From Bin87 sp963666415 (GTDB lineage: Bacteria; Chloroflexota; Dehalococcoidia; Lucifugimonadales; UBA3495), in NCBI GenBank assembly GCA_963666415.2, contig CAXXPD010000003.1:1922001-1986000 (forward strand): a stretch of 64,000 nucleotides of DNA, read 5' to 3'. Shown here in pieces: positions 42,283 through 51,362 of the stretch. The notes under the pieces were generated by a model. The model was given only the letters and a program-made list of their open reading frames with translations, was not told the DNA's origin and did no database searches. A program made the translations under genes and the position numbers. Every line of letters starts with the position of its first letter. Within the stretch, counting starts at the first letter, position 1.

Positions 42283-43065
42283 ATGTCCACACCCGATGAG
42301 CTAGCCCGGCGGGCTCAGGATTTTGGGCAATATCTGCCGGCCGAAAGCGACATTCCGACCATTTCTCCCGACTACACGCGAATCCAGGAGCCGTTGACGT
42401 GGGGCGGAATCTGGCAAGCGCCCGGGCTAGATGTGAAACTTCGCAGCTTTGCGACCATCTCGGCGCAGTGTGTGAACGGTTGGGATTTTGGCCTGCAGCA
42501 CCAGATCAGGGTCGGGCTGACCATGGGCATGACCCCTCAGCAAATCAAGGGGATATTCATTCAGCTGCTGTTCTACGCTGGAATTCCGGCGACGGTCCAT
42601 GGGTTGCTGCAAGCGCAGGGCGTGATCAACGAACGCGATGAATGGAAAGCCACGGACGTTCCCGTGGATGCGGACTGGCTGGACACGGTAGAGGAGAAGT
42701 TGCAAAGAGGGAGCGAATTCCGGCGAAAACATTGGGGAGAGCAGGCCAACAGTGAAGTTGAAGGGTCGCTGGCCCAGCGCCTGGTGCCGGAAGCTTCGGA
42801 TATCGTCGACGGGTATAACTTTGGCGAAGTATGGGTGAGGGATGAACTGGCGCCCAAAGAGAGAATGGTGTGCGTCCTGGCGGCGCTGATGGCCCGCAGC
42901 CACTGGAAGCAACTGAGGCAATATATCCGATACGCGCTGGAGATGGGATTCAATAAGCGTGAAATTTGCGAAGTGTTTTCCCAGGCCGGATGGTACCGGG
43001 GCTGGCCTCACGTGGAGGACGCTCTGGAACAGGCGCAAGCGGTGTTTGGGGAAGTGACCGCCTGA
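42283..43065 (+). CDS. Two-domain CMD-family protein, tandem copy 1
   Basis: 260 aa, two carboxymuconolactone-decarboxylase-like halves. First half: FATISAQCVNGWDFGLQHQI and GMTPQQIKGIFIQLLFYAG; second half: ERMVCVLAALMARSHWKQL and FNKREICEVFSQAGWYRGWP. The single cysteine in the first half (AQC) and a histidine in LQHQIR take the place of the usual C-X2-C-type peroxidase pair, so it is more likely a decarboxylase or binding protein than an AhpD-type peroxidase. AGGAG precedes the ATG. First of three similar genes in a row. Substrate unknown. Confidence 0.88.
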   Translation: MSTPDELARRAQDFGQYLPAESDIPTISPDYTRIQEPLTWGGIWQAPGLDVKLRSFATISAQCVNGWDFGLQHQIRVGLTMGMTPQQIKGIFIQLLFYAGIPATVHGLLQAQGVINERDEWKATDVPVDADWLDTVEEKLQRGSEFRRKHWGEQANSEVEGSLAQRLVPEASDIVDGYNFGEVWVRDELAPKERMVCVLAALMARSHWKQLRQYIRYALEMGFNKREICEVFSQAGWYRGWPHVEDALEQAQAVFGEVTA

Positions 43066-43096
43066 TTCGCGGTTTCGACTATCAGAGGGTATTTGC

Positions 43097-43888
43097 ATGA
43101 CCACAGTAGCGGAGTTGCAAGAAAAATCGGCAAAACTTAGGCAGTTTTTTGACCAGTATCTGCCCTACGCTCGACCCAATCCGGTTTTGGCCGACTTCAT
43201 TCGGGTGCAGCACGAATTGATGTGGGGTGGGGTCTGGTTGGCCGACGGGCTGGACCTGAAGTTGCGCAGCTTCGCTACCATCACTGCCCAATGCGTCAAT
43301 GGCTATGACTTCGGTGTGGAGCACCAGGTAAGAACCGGCCTGACCGTCGGGATTACCGCACAGCAGATTAAGGGAATTTTCATTCAACTTCTGTTTTACG
43401 CTGGTGCGCCGGCCACCGTCTTTGGTCTTCGCATCGCGCAGGATGTGATCAACGAACGTGAGGAGTGGAAATCTCAGGATGTGCCGTTGGACGTCGAATG
43501 GCTGGATTCAATTGAGGATATGCTGAAACAGGGCAGGGCGTTGCAGGTTAAGTACTGGGGTGAACATGCCGCCGAGGAAATTGGCAACTCGTTGGCGCAG
43601 CAAATGGCGCCGGAAGCCGCCGACCTGGTTGACGGCTATCACTTCGGCGAGGTATGGAGGCGAGCAGACCTCAGCGCCAAAGAACGCATGGTGTGTATCC
43701 TGGCGGCGCTGTTGTGTCGCGGGCACATGAAACAACTGAAACGGTACATTGGGTATGCGTTGGACGCTGGGCTTGACCAGAAGCAGATTTGCGAGGTGTT
43801 CGCCCAGGCTGGCTGGTATCGAGGCTGGCCTTGCGTTGAGGATGCCCTGGTGCAGGCTAACGAAGTTTTCCAGGAACGCGTTATCTGA
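43097..43888 (+). CDS. Two-domain CMD-family protein, tandem copy 2
   Basis: 263 aa. Same architecture as copy 1: FATITAQCVNGYDFGVEHQV and GITAQQIKGIFIQLLFYAGA in the first half, KERMVCILAALLCRGHMKQL and LDQKQICEVFAQAGWYRGWP in the second. The N-terminal helix is longer and starts VAELQEKSAKLRQFFDQYL. 31 bp after copy 1, with GAGGG before the ATG, so the three genes form one operon. The different residues are spread along the gene, so the copies are old. Activity not known. Confidence 0.88.
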   Translation: MTTVAELQEKSAKLRQFFDQYLPYARPNPVLADFIRVQHELMWGGVWLADGLDLKLRSFATITAQCVNGYDFGVEHQVRTGLTVGITAQQIKGIFIQLLFYAGAPATVFGLRIAQDVINEREEWKSQDVPLDVEWLDSIEDMLKQGRALQVKYWGEHAAEEIGNSLAQQMAPEAADLVDGYHFGEVWRRADLSAKERMVCILAALLCRGHMKQLKRYIGYALDAGLDQKQICEVFAQAGWYRGWPCVEDALVQANEVFQERVI

Positions 43889-43949
43889 GCCGGCGGGATT
43901 CCCGAATTCCGGGCCTGGTTGGGCAAGTTCAGCAACAGGAGAACGAAAG

Positions 43950-44756
43950 ATGGACACCGCAGATGGCCTCGCCCGGAAGGCTGCCAATCTCCACGCTTTT
44001 ATTGACCAGTATGTGCCCCAGGGCCGGCTGACCGGTGCGTTGCCGGACATCAGCAAAGACTACGTCAAGCTGCAGGAAGAGGTCATGTGGGGCGGCATCT
44101 GGCAGGTGCCGGGCCTGGATGTAACGCTGCGGAGTTTGGCCACCATCTCGGCCCAGTGCTGCAACGGCTGGGAGTTCGGGCTACAGCACCAGATCAGGGT
44201 CGGACTTTCCCTGGGAATGTCTCCGCAAAAGATAAAAGGGATTTTCTTGCAGCTGATTTTCTACGCTGGAATCCCCGCCACCGTTTCTTCCCTGGCCCAA
44301 GCCCAGCGCGTGATCAACGAGCAGGAGATTTGGCAGCGCGAAGACAACGAGCCGCTGAGGGCCGATTGGGTGCAGTCAGTAGAAGATAAGCTGGAACGGG
44401 GGCGACGTCTCCGGAGCGGCAGCTGGGGTCGGCAGGCCGATGTTGACCTGGAAAACACCCTGTCCCACCAGCTGGTCCCGGAGACCGCGGAACTGGTGGA
44501 CGCTTACAACTACGGCGAAGTGTTTGCCCGCGGCGACCTCACACCCAAAGAGCGCACGGTGTGCATCCTGGTGGCGCTGATGTGTCGTAGACACATGGAG
44601 CAACTAAGGGAGCACATCGGCTACGCCCTTAACCTTGGCATGAGTCGCCGCGAAATCTGCGAGGTTTTCTCACAAGCGGGTTGGTATCGAGGTTGGCCGT
44701 ATGTGGAGGAGGCCCTGGAGCAGGCCGACGCCGTGTTCACGGAACGGGGTGTTTGA
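43950..44756 (+). CDS. Two-domain CMD-family protein, tandem copy 3
   Basis: 268 aa from the ATG at 43950 with AGGAG upstream; a longer in-frame start at 43749 overlaps copy 2 and gives no family-like residues. Landmarks: LATISAQCCNGWEFGLQHQI, MSPQKIKGIFLQLIFYAG, KERTVCILVALMCRRHMEQL and MSRREICEVFSQAGWYRGWP. Compared with the others, it has a second cysteine beside the first (QCC). It closes the operon; a 31-bp tandem-like repeat and an SRPBCC gene follow. Confidence 0.88.
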   Translation: MDTADGLARKAANLHAFIDQYVPQGRLTGALPDISKDYVKLQEEVMWGGIWQVPGLDVTLRSLATISAQCCNGWEFGLQHQIRVGLSLGMSPQKIKGIFLQLIFYAGIPATVSSLAQAQRVINEQEIWQREDNEPLRADWVQSVEDKLERGRRLRSGSWGRQADVDLENTLSHQLVPETAELVDAYNYGEVFARGDLTPKERTVCILVALMCRRHMEQLREHIGYALNLGMSRREICEVFSQAGWYRGWPYVEEALEQADAVFTERGV

Positions 44757-44776
44757 TGTCACGGTCGGCACCGTTA

Positions 44777-44839
44777 ACTGGAGCTACCTTCACTGGGGTT
44801 AACGGTGACTGGGGCTATCTTTGACTGGGACTAACTGTG
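44777..44839. repeat. Two imperfect tandem units of about 31 bp
   Basis: ACTGGAGCTACCTTCACTGG (44777 on) and ACTGGGGCTATCTTTGACTG (44808 on), each ending in a TAAC-GTG stretch. In the leader of the SRPBCC gene. Confidence 0.5.
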
Positions 44840-44897
44840 CCGCCAGAGCCGATCCCGACTCGTCAGCGCTGGATCCATCAGGGCAAAGAGGCAGACG

Positions 44898-45320
44898 ATG
44901 GCGCAGTCATTCTCCGTCGAAGAGATAATCCGGAGGCCGGCCAGCCAAGTGTGGGACACCCTCACCGACTGGAGCAACGCACACCGCTGGATGCCTGGCA
45001 TCGACCGGATGGAGAGTCACGGAGACACCGTCGCCGGCACTCAGTTGACCTTCCAGGCTCGCGGCGCTGACCGCACGACCGCCATCACCCGCTGCGACGT
45101 GGGCCGCTCCATCACCCTGCGTTCTGTACAGGGTGGGGTTACGGCGGACTACACCTACGAAGTCCACGATCTGGGTGACGCGAGCCGAGTTACGCTGGTC
45201 GCCAGCTGCAACTTTCAGGGGACGTGGTGGCGCGTAATAGCACCGCTGCTCCGCCTCGTGATCCGCTTCACCGACGGTAAGCAACTCAAGCAACTGAAGG
45301 CGCTGGTTGAGGGGCCCTGA
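44898..45320 (+). CDS. SRPBCC (START-like) protein
   Basis: 140 aa. The opening FSVEEIIRRPASQVWDTLTD is the first strand and helix of the polyketide cyclase/Bet v 1-like hydrophobic-pocket fold, with W-N-A-H-R-W in the usual loop. RSVQGGVTADYTYEVHDLGD forms the middle strands. The last helix contains LLRLVIRFTDGKQLKQLKAL. Such proteins bind lipids or bulky substrates or act as cyclases. GGCAGACG lies just upstream of the ATG with a poor ribosome site. It is the first gene after the CMD operon. Confidence 0.85.
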   Translation: MAQSFSVEEIIRRPASQVWDTLTDWSNAHRWMPGIDRMESHGDTVAGTQLTFQARGADRTTAITRCDVGRSITLRSVQGGVTADYTYEVHDLGDASRVTLVASCNFQGTWWRVIAPLLRLVIRFTDGKQLKQLKALVEGP

Positions 45321-45595
45321 ACCTGTCGCGGGAAGGGTAGAGTCAATTCGTGCCGGCCGTGGTTAGCCCGGCTGGTTGCAAAAAATCCTGGTCTGGTAAA
45401 GTAGAAAGGAAGGCTTCGATTTCACTAGCGCGAGGGTGTCAGGCGCCAATAATGGCGCTAGGCCAATCCCAAAATTCATGCCATCATTCTTCCACGGGGT
45501 GGACCGGATGCAGGCCCTTTCGTGCGTGAATGGCCAATATCGATATTGATGCAGCGGATTTCGTGACCTTCTGCTGTTGCGATAATTAATTGAAC

Positions 45596-46579
45596 ATGAA
45601 AACCCGGCCGTGGCAGAGATCGAAAATCCTGGCGACGTTTTGGTTGCGCCAACGTATGCGGCGTCTGCGTGCCAAAGAATCGCAGATTCAGGCCCGACTG
45701 AATTCGATACCGCCCTTCGTGTTGGTGGGCCGGACGGTGCGCGAACTGCGCGACGACGATGCTACGCACATGGCTGCCGGCGTTGCGTTTTATGCCATCC
45801 TGTCGCTGTTCCCCATGACGCTGGGGCTGGTGGCCCTGTTGAGCGTCGTTCTTGATTCCACCGACGTTCAGGCGCAGCTGATGGCGTTCTTTCTGACCTA
45901 TTTGCCCGGCGCAACGGATACGCTGAACACCAATGCCGACGCGGTGGGAAGTGTGAGGAGTTTCCTCGGCGTCTTCAGCGTGCTTGGCCTGTTCTGGACT
46001 GCCAGCGCGGTATTCGGGGCCATCAGTCGCGCCGTCAATCGTGCGTGGGACGTCCATCGAGACCGTCCCTTCTGGCTGGCCAAGTTGCGGCACATCGCAA
46101 TGGCGGTCGGCGTGGGGCTGTTGTTCCTGCTTTCCGTGGGGACCACTGCGTTGTTGCAGTTCCTGTCCCAAATTGACCTGGCCGGCATCGGCCGGATCGA
46201 ATTTCTGATTGGCGAGGGCACGAGCATCATCGCCAGATTGGTGCCGTTCGTATTCACGCTGGCGATATTTCTCCTGATTTACAAATACATCCCCAACACG
46301 AAAACGCACTGGCGTTACATCTGGCCCGGCGTGCTGCTGGCCGGCATCGCGTTCGAGGTTAGCAAAAGTGGCTTCGTTCTTTATCTGGATCACTTCGCCG
46401 ACTACGAAAAAGTCTACGGTTCTCTGGGATCGGTGGTTGCGTTGCTGGTGTGGATCTATTTCTCGGCCTTCATTCTGATTGCCGGGGCCGAATTGTCATC
46501 GGAATATGGGCGGATGCGTGAGGGCATAGATCGGGGTCGCCTCATCGAACATCGCAACCGGGATACCGAAGCGGTGTAA
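45596..46579 (+). CDS. YihY/BrkB-family membrane protein
   Basis: 327 aa from the ATG at 45596; a TTG at 45590 is also possible. No clear ribosome site. Six membrane segments are seen, the first AAGVAFYAILSLFPMTLGLVA with the family's conserved AFY-SLFP motif. A later segment is the SAVFGAISRAVNRAWDV loop, and near the C-terminus VVALLVWIYFSAFILIAGAE, which ends in the family GAE motif. Members were once called ribonuclease BN; the role is not established, and some may export or transport. Ends 97 bp before the IS1380 element. Confidence 0.9.
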   Translation: MKTRPWQRSKILATFWLRQRMRRLRAKESQIQARLNSIPPFVLVGRTVRELRDDDATHMAAGVAFYAILSLFPMTLGLVALLSVVLDSTDVQAQLMAFFLTYLPGATDTLNTNADAVGSVRSFLGVFSVLGLFWTASAVFGAISRAVNRAWDVHRDRPFWLAKLRHIAMAVGVGLLFLLSVGTTALLQFLSQIDLAGIGRIEFLIGEGTSIIARLVPFVFTLAIFLLIYKYIPNTKTHWRYIWPGVLLAGIAFEVSKSGFVLYLDHFADYEKVYGSLGSVVALLVWIYFSAFILIAGAELSSEYGRMREGIDRGRLIEHRNRDTEAV

Positions 46580-47337
46580 CAATAATGACCAAGATTGCGG
46601 CGATGGCTAGGCGCCGCCGCTGGATAACGGCCTGCGCCGTTAAGACGGTGGTGATGGGGATGGCGGCTCCTTTGGCCCGAATCCACCGAAGCGATGGGCC
46701 GTGGCGTTGACACCAGGGATGATGGGCAAGGGAAGGCGAACGGGGCAAGCCCGATTCCAATAGATGGGGATGAGGGCGGCGTGAGATAGCCACACAGACA
46801 CGATGATGGCGGCCCGCGGTGGCGATGCTGGGCGAAATTGTCAGGGTAGTGTGCAGCAAGAGACGCTCGGGGACCAGCCTGGCGCAAGTCTGCGAGGCGG
46901 TCGGGTAGTCTGGTGAGTGGGTCAGATCTCCGTCGGCGTTGACACCAGCGGTGCCGTCAGGCTGGGAGTGGAATTGCTCGCAATCGAGCCAAGGCGCGAC
47001 TGAACTGGTTTTTCCAGGGCCAGCGCTGGGGAAGATGCAAAGTGAGGCGGCGCGCCGAGCGGGTGAGCCGTCCGGCGAGGGAGAAGAAGCGTCGTCGGAG
47101 GGTCTTGGTGGTTACCAGTTGCTCACCCAGACCGATGCGCGCGGTCCAGCGGGCCAGGTTGTGGGCCATCACCTGCACCGCCAGCCAGGCGCCGTTGGCG
47201 GCGAAGCGGCCTGAGGGGAGATGGTTGAGCCCGACGCCGTACTTGAGGTCTCGGATGGCGTTCTCGATCTCGGCGTGGCGCCGATGGTCGGCCTCCTGTC
47301 CCGCGTCAACTATATTTGCCGGTCCTGTTGGCGTCAA

Positions 47338-48114
47338 TCAGTTTTGCCGGTTCACCTCCTTGGCCTGGACGCGTTGCTGGGCAGCGTTGGTCCGGTAGCT
47401 GGGGACGTCAAACTCCAGGATGACGGAGTGGTGCACGACCCGGTCAATCGCCGCGGCGGTGGCCATGGGGTTGGCAAAGATGCGCTCCCACTCTGAGAAG
47501 ACCAGGTTTGACGTGATGCCCAACGACCGGCGCTCGTAGCGTTCGGCGATGAGGGTGAAGAGGACCTCCGATTCCTCGGCGCCCTGGGGCCGGTAGCCCA
47601 GGTCGTCGAGGAGCAGGAAGTCGAAGTTGTCCAGCTTGCGCAGCTGGCGGGGCAGGTCCAGATCGCGCTTGGCGGCGAGCAGTTCCTGCACCAGGCGGTA
47701 GGCCGGAGCGAAAAGGACGGAGTGGCCGGCTTCCACCAGGCGGTGGCCCAGGGCGCACCGGGCGTGGGTCTTGCCGGTGCCGGGCAGCCCGAAGGCCAGC
47801 ACGTTGACGCCGCGCTCCACAAAGCTGCCCTGGGCCAGCTGGTCCAGTTGCTGCCGCAGCGCCAGGGGGACTCGGTCGTGCTCGAAGGTTTCCCAGGTCT
47901 TGCCCGAGGGCAGCCGGGACTCCCGGCGCAGCCGGTTGATGCGCCGGTGGCGGCGATCCTCAGCTTCCTGTTCCAGTACCTCCAGGAAAGTTGCCAGGGC
48001 ATCGCCGTGTCCAGCGGCGGTGAAACGAGCCACCGACTGGGCGCCCACCGTGGGCAGCTTGAATTGGCCGCACAGCTGGCCGATGCGGTCCTGCATCACG
48101 CTGGTGTCCGTCAT
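47338..48114 (-). CDS. istB: IS21 helper ATPase IstB
   Basis: 258 aa from the ATG at 48114 (the frame is open further upstream, but that part is the istA tail). AAA+ motifs: Walker A GLPGTGKTH near residues 107-115, Walker B FLLLDDLGYRPQG, then SNLVFSEWERIF. IstB loads the IstA transposase onto target DNA. No lesion was found, but its partner is decayed, so the element cannot move by itself. It overlaps the last codons of istA. Confidence 0.92.
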   Translation of the reverse strand: MTDTSVMQDRIGQLCGQFKLPTVGAQSVARFTAAGHGDALATFLEVLEQEAEDRRHRRINRLRRESRLPSGKTWETFEHDRVPLALRQQLDQLAQGSFVERGVNVLAFGLPGTGKTHARCALGHRLVEAGHSVLFAPAYRLVQELLAAKRDLDLPRQLRKLDNFDFLLLDDLGYRPQGAEESEVLFTLIAERYERRSLGITSNLVFSEWERIFANPMATAAAIDRVVHHSVILEFDVPSYRTNAAQQRVQAKEVNRQN

Positions 48115-49640
48115 GCGCACACCCCCGCCGCCGCCAGGCTGACCGTGAGCAGGCGGTCGTAGATTTTCAGGTCCGGCTTCCCAGACCAGCACCGGAGCTT
48201 CGGGCACCTTGGGCTCGGCCAGGTCCCGCACCTCCGCGTAGTCGAAGGACTCACCCGCCTCCAGCAGTAACGACAGCGCGCTGTCCACCGTGGCTTCCAT
48301 GGTGGTCGCCGCCAGGTGCAGGATCCGCACCTACTCCACGTCGGCACGCTCCCCGCGCCATTCCCTGAGCGCGTCGTAGGTCAGCCGGAAGTGCCTGGTG
48401 GGAAATAGCTGCTCCCGGAAGCGGTAGCGGGCAAAGGCTCCGGGCTTGCGCACCAGCGACCCAATGACGTGGCGGTAATTGACGTTGGCTTCCCCCTCGC
48501 CACGCACCCGTTCCATCCGTTCCACCAAGTGGCCCTTGTAGTACACTTCCGCCCAGTCGGCGTACAGACGGATCTGCACCTCCTTGCCGATGAGGCGGGA
48601 GGGCACGCTGTAGCTATGTCCCGCTACCTGGATGGTGCACCACTTGCGCACCTTGGACTGGTAGTTGACGTATTCCGGCACCGGGGCTGGCGGTAGGGAG
48701 CCCAGGCAAAGCAACTCCTGCTCCAGCTTCCCCTGTACCAGGCGATTGCGTCTCTCCACCATCTGCCGGACGAAGCTGGCGTAGTCGTCGACAGTGTCGA
48801 AATCGCGGCTGCCCCGCAGGATGAGGGCCTGGTCGATGGCGTCCTTCAAGCGGTAGTGGGCGTGCTCGGCGACGCCGTTTTCATGGCTCTGGCCGGGATT
48901 GATGCGGGTGGAGCGGAGGCCGTAGTGGTCCAGCAGGGCGGCGTAATTGTCGTTAAGAGCGCGGCCGCGGCTGCTGCGCAATTCGTGAGTGGCAGCCGCG
49001 GTATTGTCGCTGCGCACCACCTCTGGAACGCCGCCCAGGGTCCAGAGGGCATTCTGCAATCCCTGCTGCAAGGCCAGGAAGGTCTCACCGGCGGCGACCT
49101 CAGCGTAGCGCCATCCCGAGTGGCTGAGTATCAGCTGGAACAGCAGGTGGGGGTAGGACTGTCCGGCGATGGTCACCTTGAGTTCCCCGCAGTGGGTGAA
49201 GTCGAACTGGGCCTCCCGTCCCGGCGGATGCACCTGGGGGAAGTACACCTCCTGATCCGGACCATGCAGCGCCCGCCTCCTGAGCCGGTCGAAGGGCCTG
49301 CAATCGTCGTTGCAGGGTGCGCAGCTGGGACGCGCTGAACCGCCCGGGATGCTGCTCCTCCTCCTGAGCTTGTCGAAGGGCAGTCGATAATTGTCGTTGC
49401 CTACAGCTTGCCCGTCGGATCATTCCGCAGCAGCGGCTCAATCTCATCCTCCCACACCCCGTCGAAGGGATCCGGCCGAGTGCGCCACCGATGCTCCGGT
49501 TTCGCCTGCGACGGCAATGGGCCACTCTGCCACTTGCGCGCTGAACGCACGCTCATCCCAGCCTTGGCCCCTGCCGTTTCCTGTGTCTTGCCTTCCATAC
49601 GTTTCTGCCTCAATAGCCTGGTTTGTCGGTCTGTAATCAA
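48111..49640 (-). pseudogene. istA: Decayed IS21 transposase IstA
   Basis: The N-terminal 79 codons (from 49640) hold the helix-turn-helix RMEGKTQETAGAKAGMSVRS and end at a TAG in frame with the next residues. A frameshifted stretch follows (HPGRFSASQLRTLQRR), then the main integrase part from about 49265: YFPQVHPPGREAQFDFTH with catalytic D, VVRSDNTAAATHEL with D, and GQSHENGVAEHAHY with E. It runs to a TAG at 48331-48333, again in frame, and then continues as VRILHLAATTMEATVDSALS, with another shift before LKIYDRLLTVSLAAAG. Two short CCTTCGAC...CTCAGG repeats lie at the N-terminal breaks. Non-functional. Confidence 0.88.
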
Positions 49641-50835
49641 CGGTACCTCCGTACCGAATGATTACCCCATATCGACCGGCAAAAATAGTCGACGTTACCG
49701 GCAGGACTAATTGTCGTCTATCACCTCCAGTTCCAGGGTGTCCCCGTCTCGGTCGGTGATGAAGCCGTGATAGCTGTAGCTGGCGAAGAGGGCCAGCTGG
49801 GAGCCGGGCGTGGGCTTCACCCGCCGGACGATGAGCCGCACCGGTGCGGCGTCGGGCTCATCCTGGAAGGGGACGTAGGTGGTCTCCGCCACGTCGGCGG
49901 CGCCGTCCATCCAGTAGGGAATCGGCGTCCAGTCAGTCTCGGGTATGGCCTCGATGATATTCCGCAGGCGGGCTTGCTGGCGGACGGTGATGGAGTAGCG
50001 CACATCCATCTTGCGGCAGACGGCGACGATGGCGTGGGTGTAGAAGCCGCTGTCAGCCCGCACCGTGAGTTGTCCTCTGGCGCCAGCGTAGCGTACTCGC
50101 CCCACCGTCTCGCGTAGAAAGTGGGCGGCGCCCCGAACGGTGTTGGCGCGGCCCTTGCGCAGCCGAGCCATCAGCACGTCGCCGGTGCCGGCGGCAATGG
50201 CCAGCAGCGGGTGATAGCCTCGCTGGCCGGTGTAGCCGTGGTCGCGCGCCCCCTCCTTGGCCAGACCGTATGTCTCGCAGATGGTGGAGTCCAGGTCGAT
50301 GGTCAACGGCCCGTCGCCGGGTCCGGCCCCAGCCGCCCAGGCCCGGGCCAGCAGCTCCCGGCTGACCCGATCCAGTTGGCGGACGTGGCCCCACCGGAAA
50401 CTGCGCAGGAAGGTCCCCAGGGTGGATGGCGCCTTGACTACGCAGCCGATGGCGCTAGCCGTCCCGCCGGTGCGCAGCACGTCGGCGTCGTCAATGCAGT
50501 CTCCTCCGGCCAGAGCAGACGCCACCAGCGTCATCACCTTGTCGCCGGTGTTGGCTCGGCCTGGGGCGCGACCCAGGTCCAGGTGCCGGTCAACCAGTTC
50601 GGGCCGGCCCAGATGCCGGCCCAGCGTGGCTGGCAGGATCAGCCCAGCATTGGCCACCAGGCGGTGGTCGTCAAAGGCGATTTGGATGCGGTCGGGGTGG
50701 TCATCTGCTAGCATCTTTTGGGTGCTCCTGGCCTGGGGACGGTTTCCTGTTTCAAAAGCCATTATCCCAGATGCACAGGAGCACTTTCTTACCCCTTCAG
50801 CACACCGCGACACTCATCTTTTCGGTGGATTGGGG

Positions 50836-51362
50836 TTTGGGTGAGGCGGTGATGTTGGTGGCTGTCAGGCGGTGGGTTGGTGGTTTACGGAGCAGGGGTG
50901 CGAGTTCTGGGTCAGCGTACGGCCGGGGTACACAACGAATTTATGCTTACTTTTCCGCCGTTAATCGGCAGCCACGAGGACTGCTGCGAGACGAGGCGCT
51001 GGGCTGTCGCCGCTGTACAGGCTCGGCAGCGCAGTGGAATGAATCTGCTACACCCGAGACCCGACGTGTTGTGATTTTATGCTGACGGGGTTGGCCGTGA
51101 GAACCTGCCCCCTGCTCCGATGAGATGTTGGAACTGGTAGATTTGCCTGACAAGATTGATGTTAGAGCGGTGCAATCGGAGGGGTTAAGGGGGGTGGGTG
51201 TCGCGGGTTGTTCGATGGTCGGCGGGCGACGGTTGATCCTGCGACGGGCTCCGGGTGGTCCTTCGACAGGCTCAGGACGAACGGAGGGTTGGTGTGGCCA
51301 TTCGGCGGGATCGGGATGTGCGGGGAGGTTTATTTTGGTGGGCGATCGAAAGTCGTTAACCG
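50836..51362. other. Intergenic spacer between IS1380 and ISAs1
   Basis: About 525 bp outside both elements. No coding frame with natural composition. It contains the dispersed repeat at 51259-51284. Otherwise nothing recognised. Confidence 0.5.
51259..51284. repeat. Dispersed repeat of the CCTTCGAC-GGCTCAGG type
   Basis: TCCTTCGACAGGCTCAGGAC plus GAACGG, a motif found in many copies between genes of GC-rich bacteria. Two reduced, inverted copies lie inside istA (49276-49296 and 49361-49380). Confidence 0.6.

Larger units (their letters stand above)
47297..49723 (-). mobile_element. IS21-family insertion sequence
   Basis: 2427 bp. Ends begin TG and finish CA on the minus strand: TGTCCCGCGTCAACTA on the left, and on the right TGATAGACGACAATTA read inward, with matching TGCCGGT at the same distance. 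Subterminal TTTGCCGGT repeats are typical. The 5-bp duplication CCTCC is at 47292-47296 and 49724-49728. Contains istB and a decayed istA. Confidence 0.88.
46957..50714 (-). pseudogene. IS1380 transposase, interrupted by IS21
   Basis: The N-terminal part (50714 down to 49729, AGGAG upstream) has TIDLDSTICETYGLAKEGA with the catalytic D, then YTGQRGYHPLLAIAAGTGD, and ends at DGDTLELE. A stop (TAG at 49707) is supplied by the IS21 end. The C-terminal part (47291-46957) resumes as ADHRRHAEIENAIRDLKYG, with the catalytic E, then LAVQVMAHNLARWTARIGL. Joining the two across one copy of GGAGG restores a full-length protein of about 440 aa. The transposase is inactive in this form. Confidence 0.9.
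46676..50835 (-). mobile_element. IS1380-family insertion sequence, split by IS21
   Basis: Ends are CCCGAATCCACCGAA (46676 on) and its inverted partner CCCCAATCCACCGAA read from 50835. A 5-bp duplication TTTGG lies at 46671-46675 and 50836-50840. Without the 2427-bp IS21 and its 5-bp duplication, the element is 1728 bp, a normal IS1380 size. The transposase reads on the minus strand. Confidence 0.85.

Noticed and set aside
42283..44756. AhpD-type alkylhydroperoxidases
   Set aside because: The C-X2-C pair needed for peroxidase activity is missing in all three.
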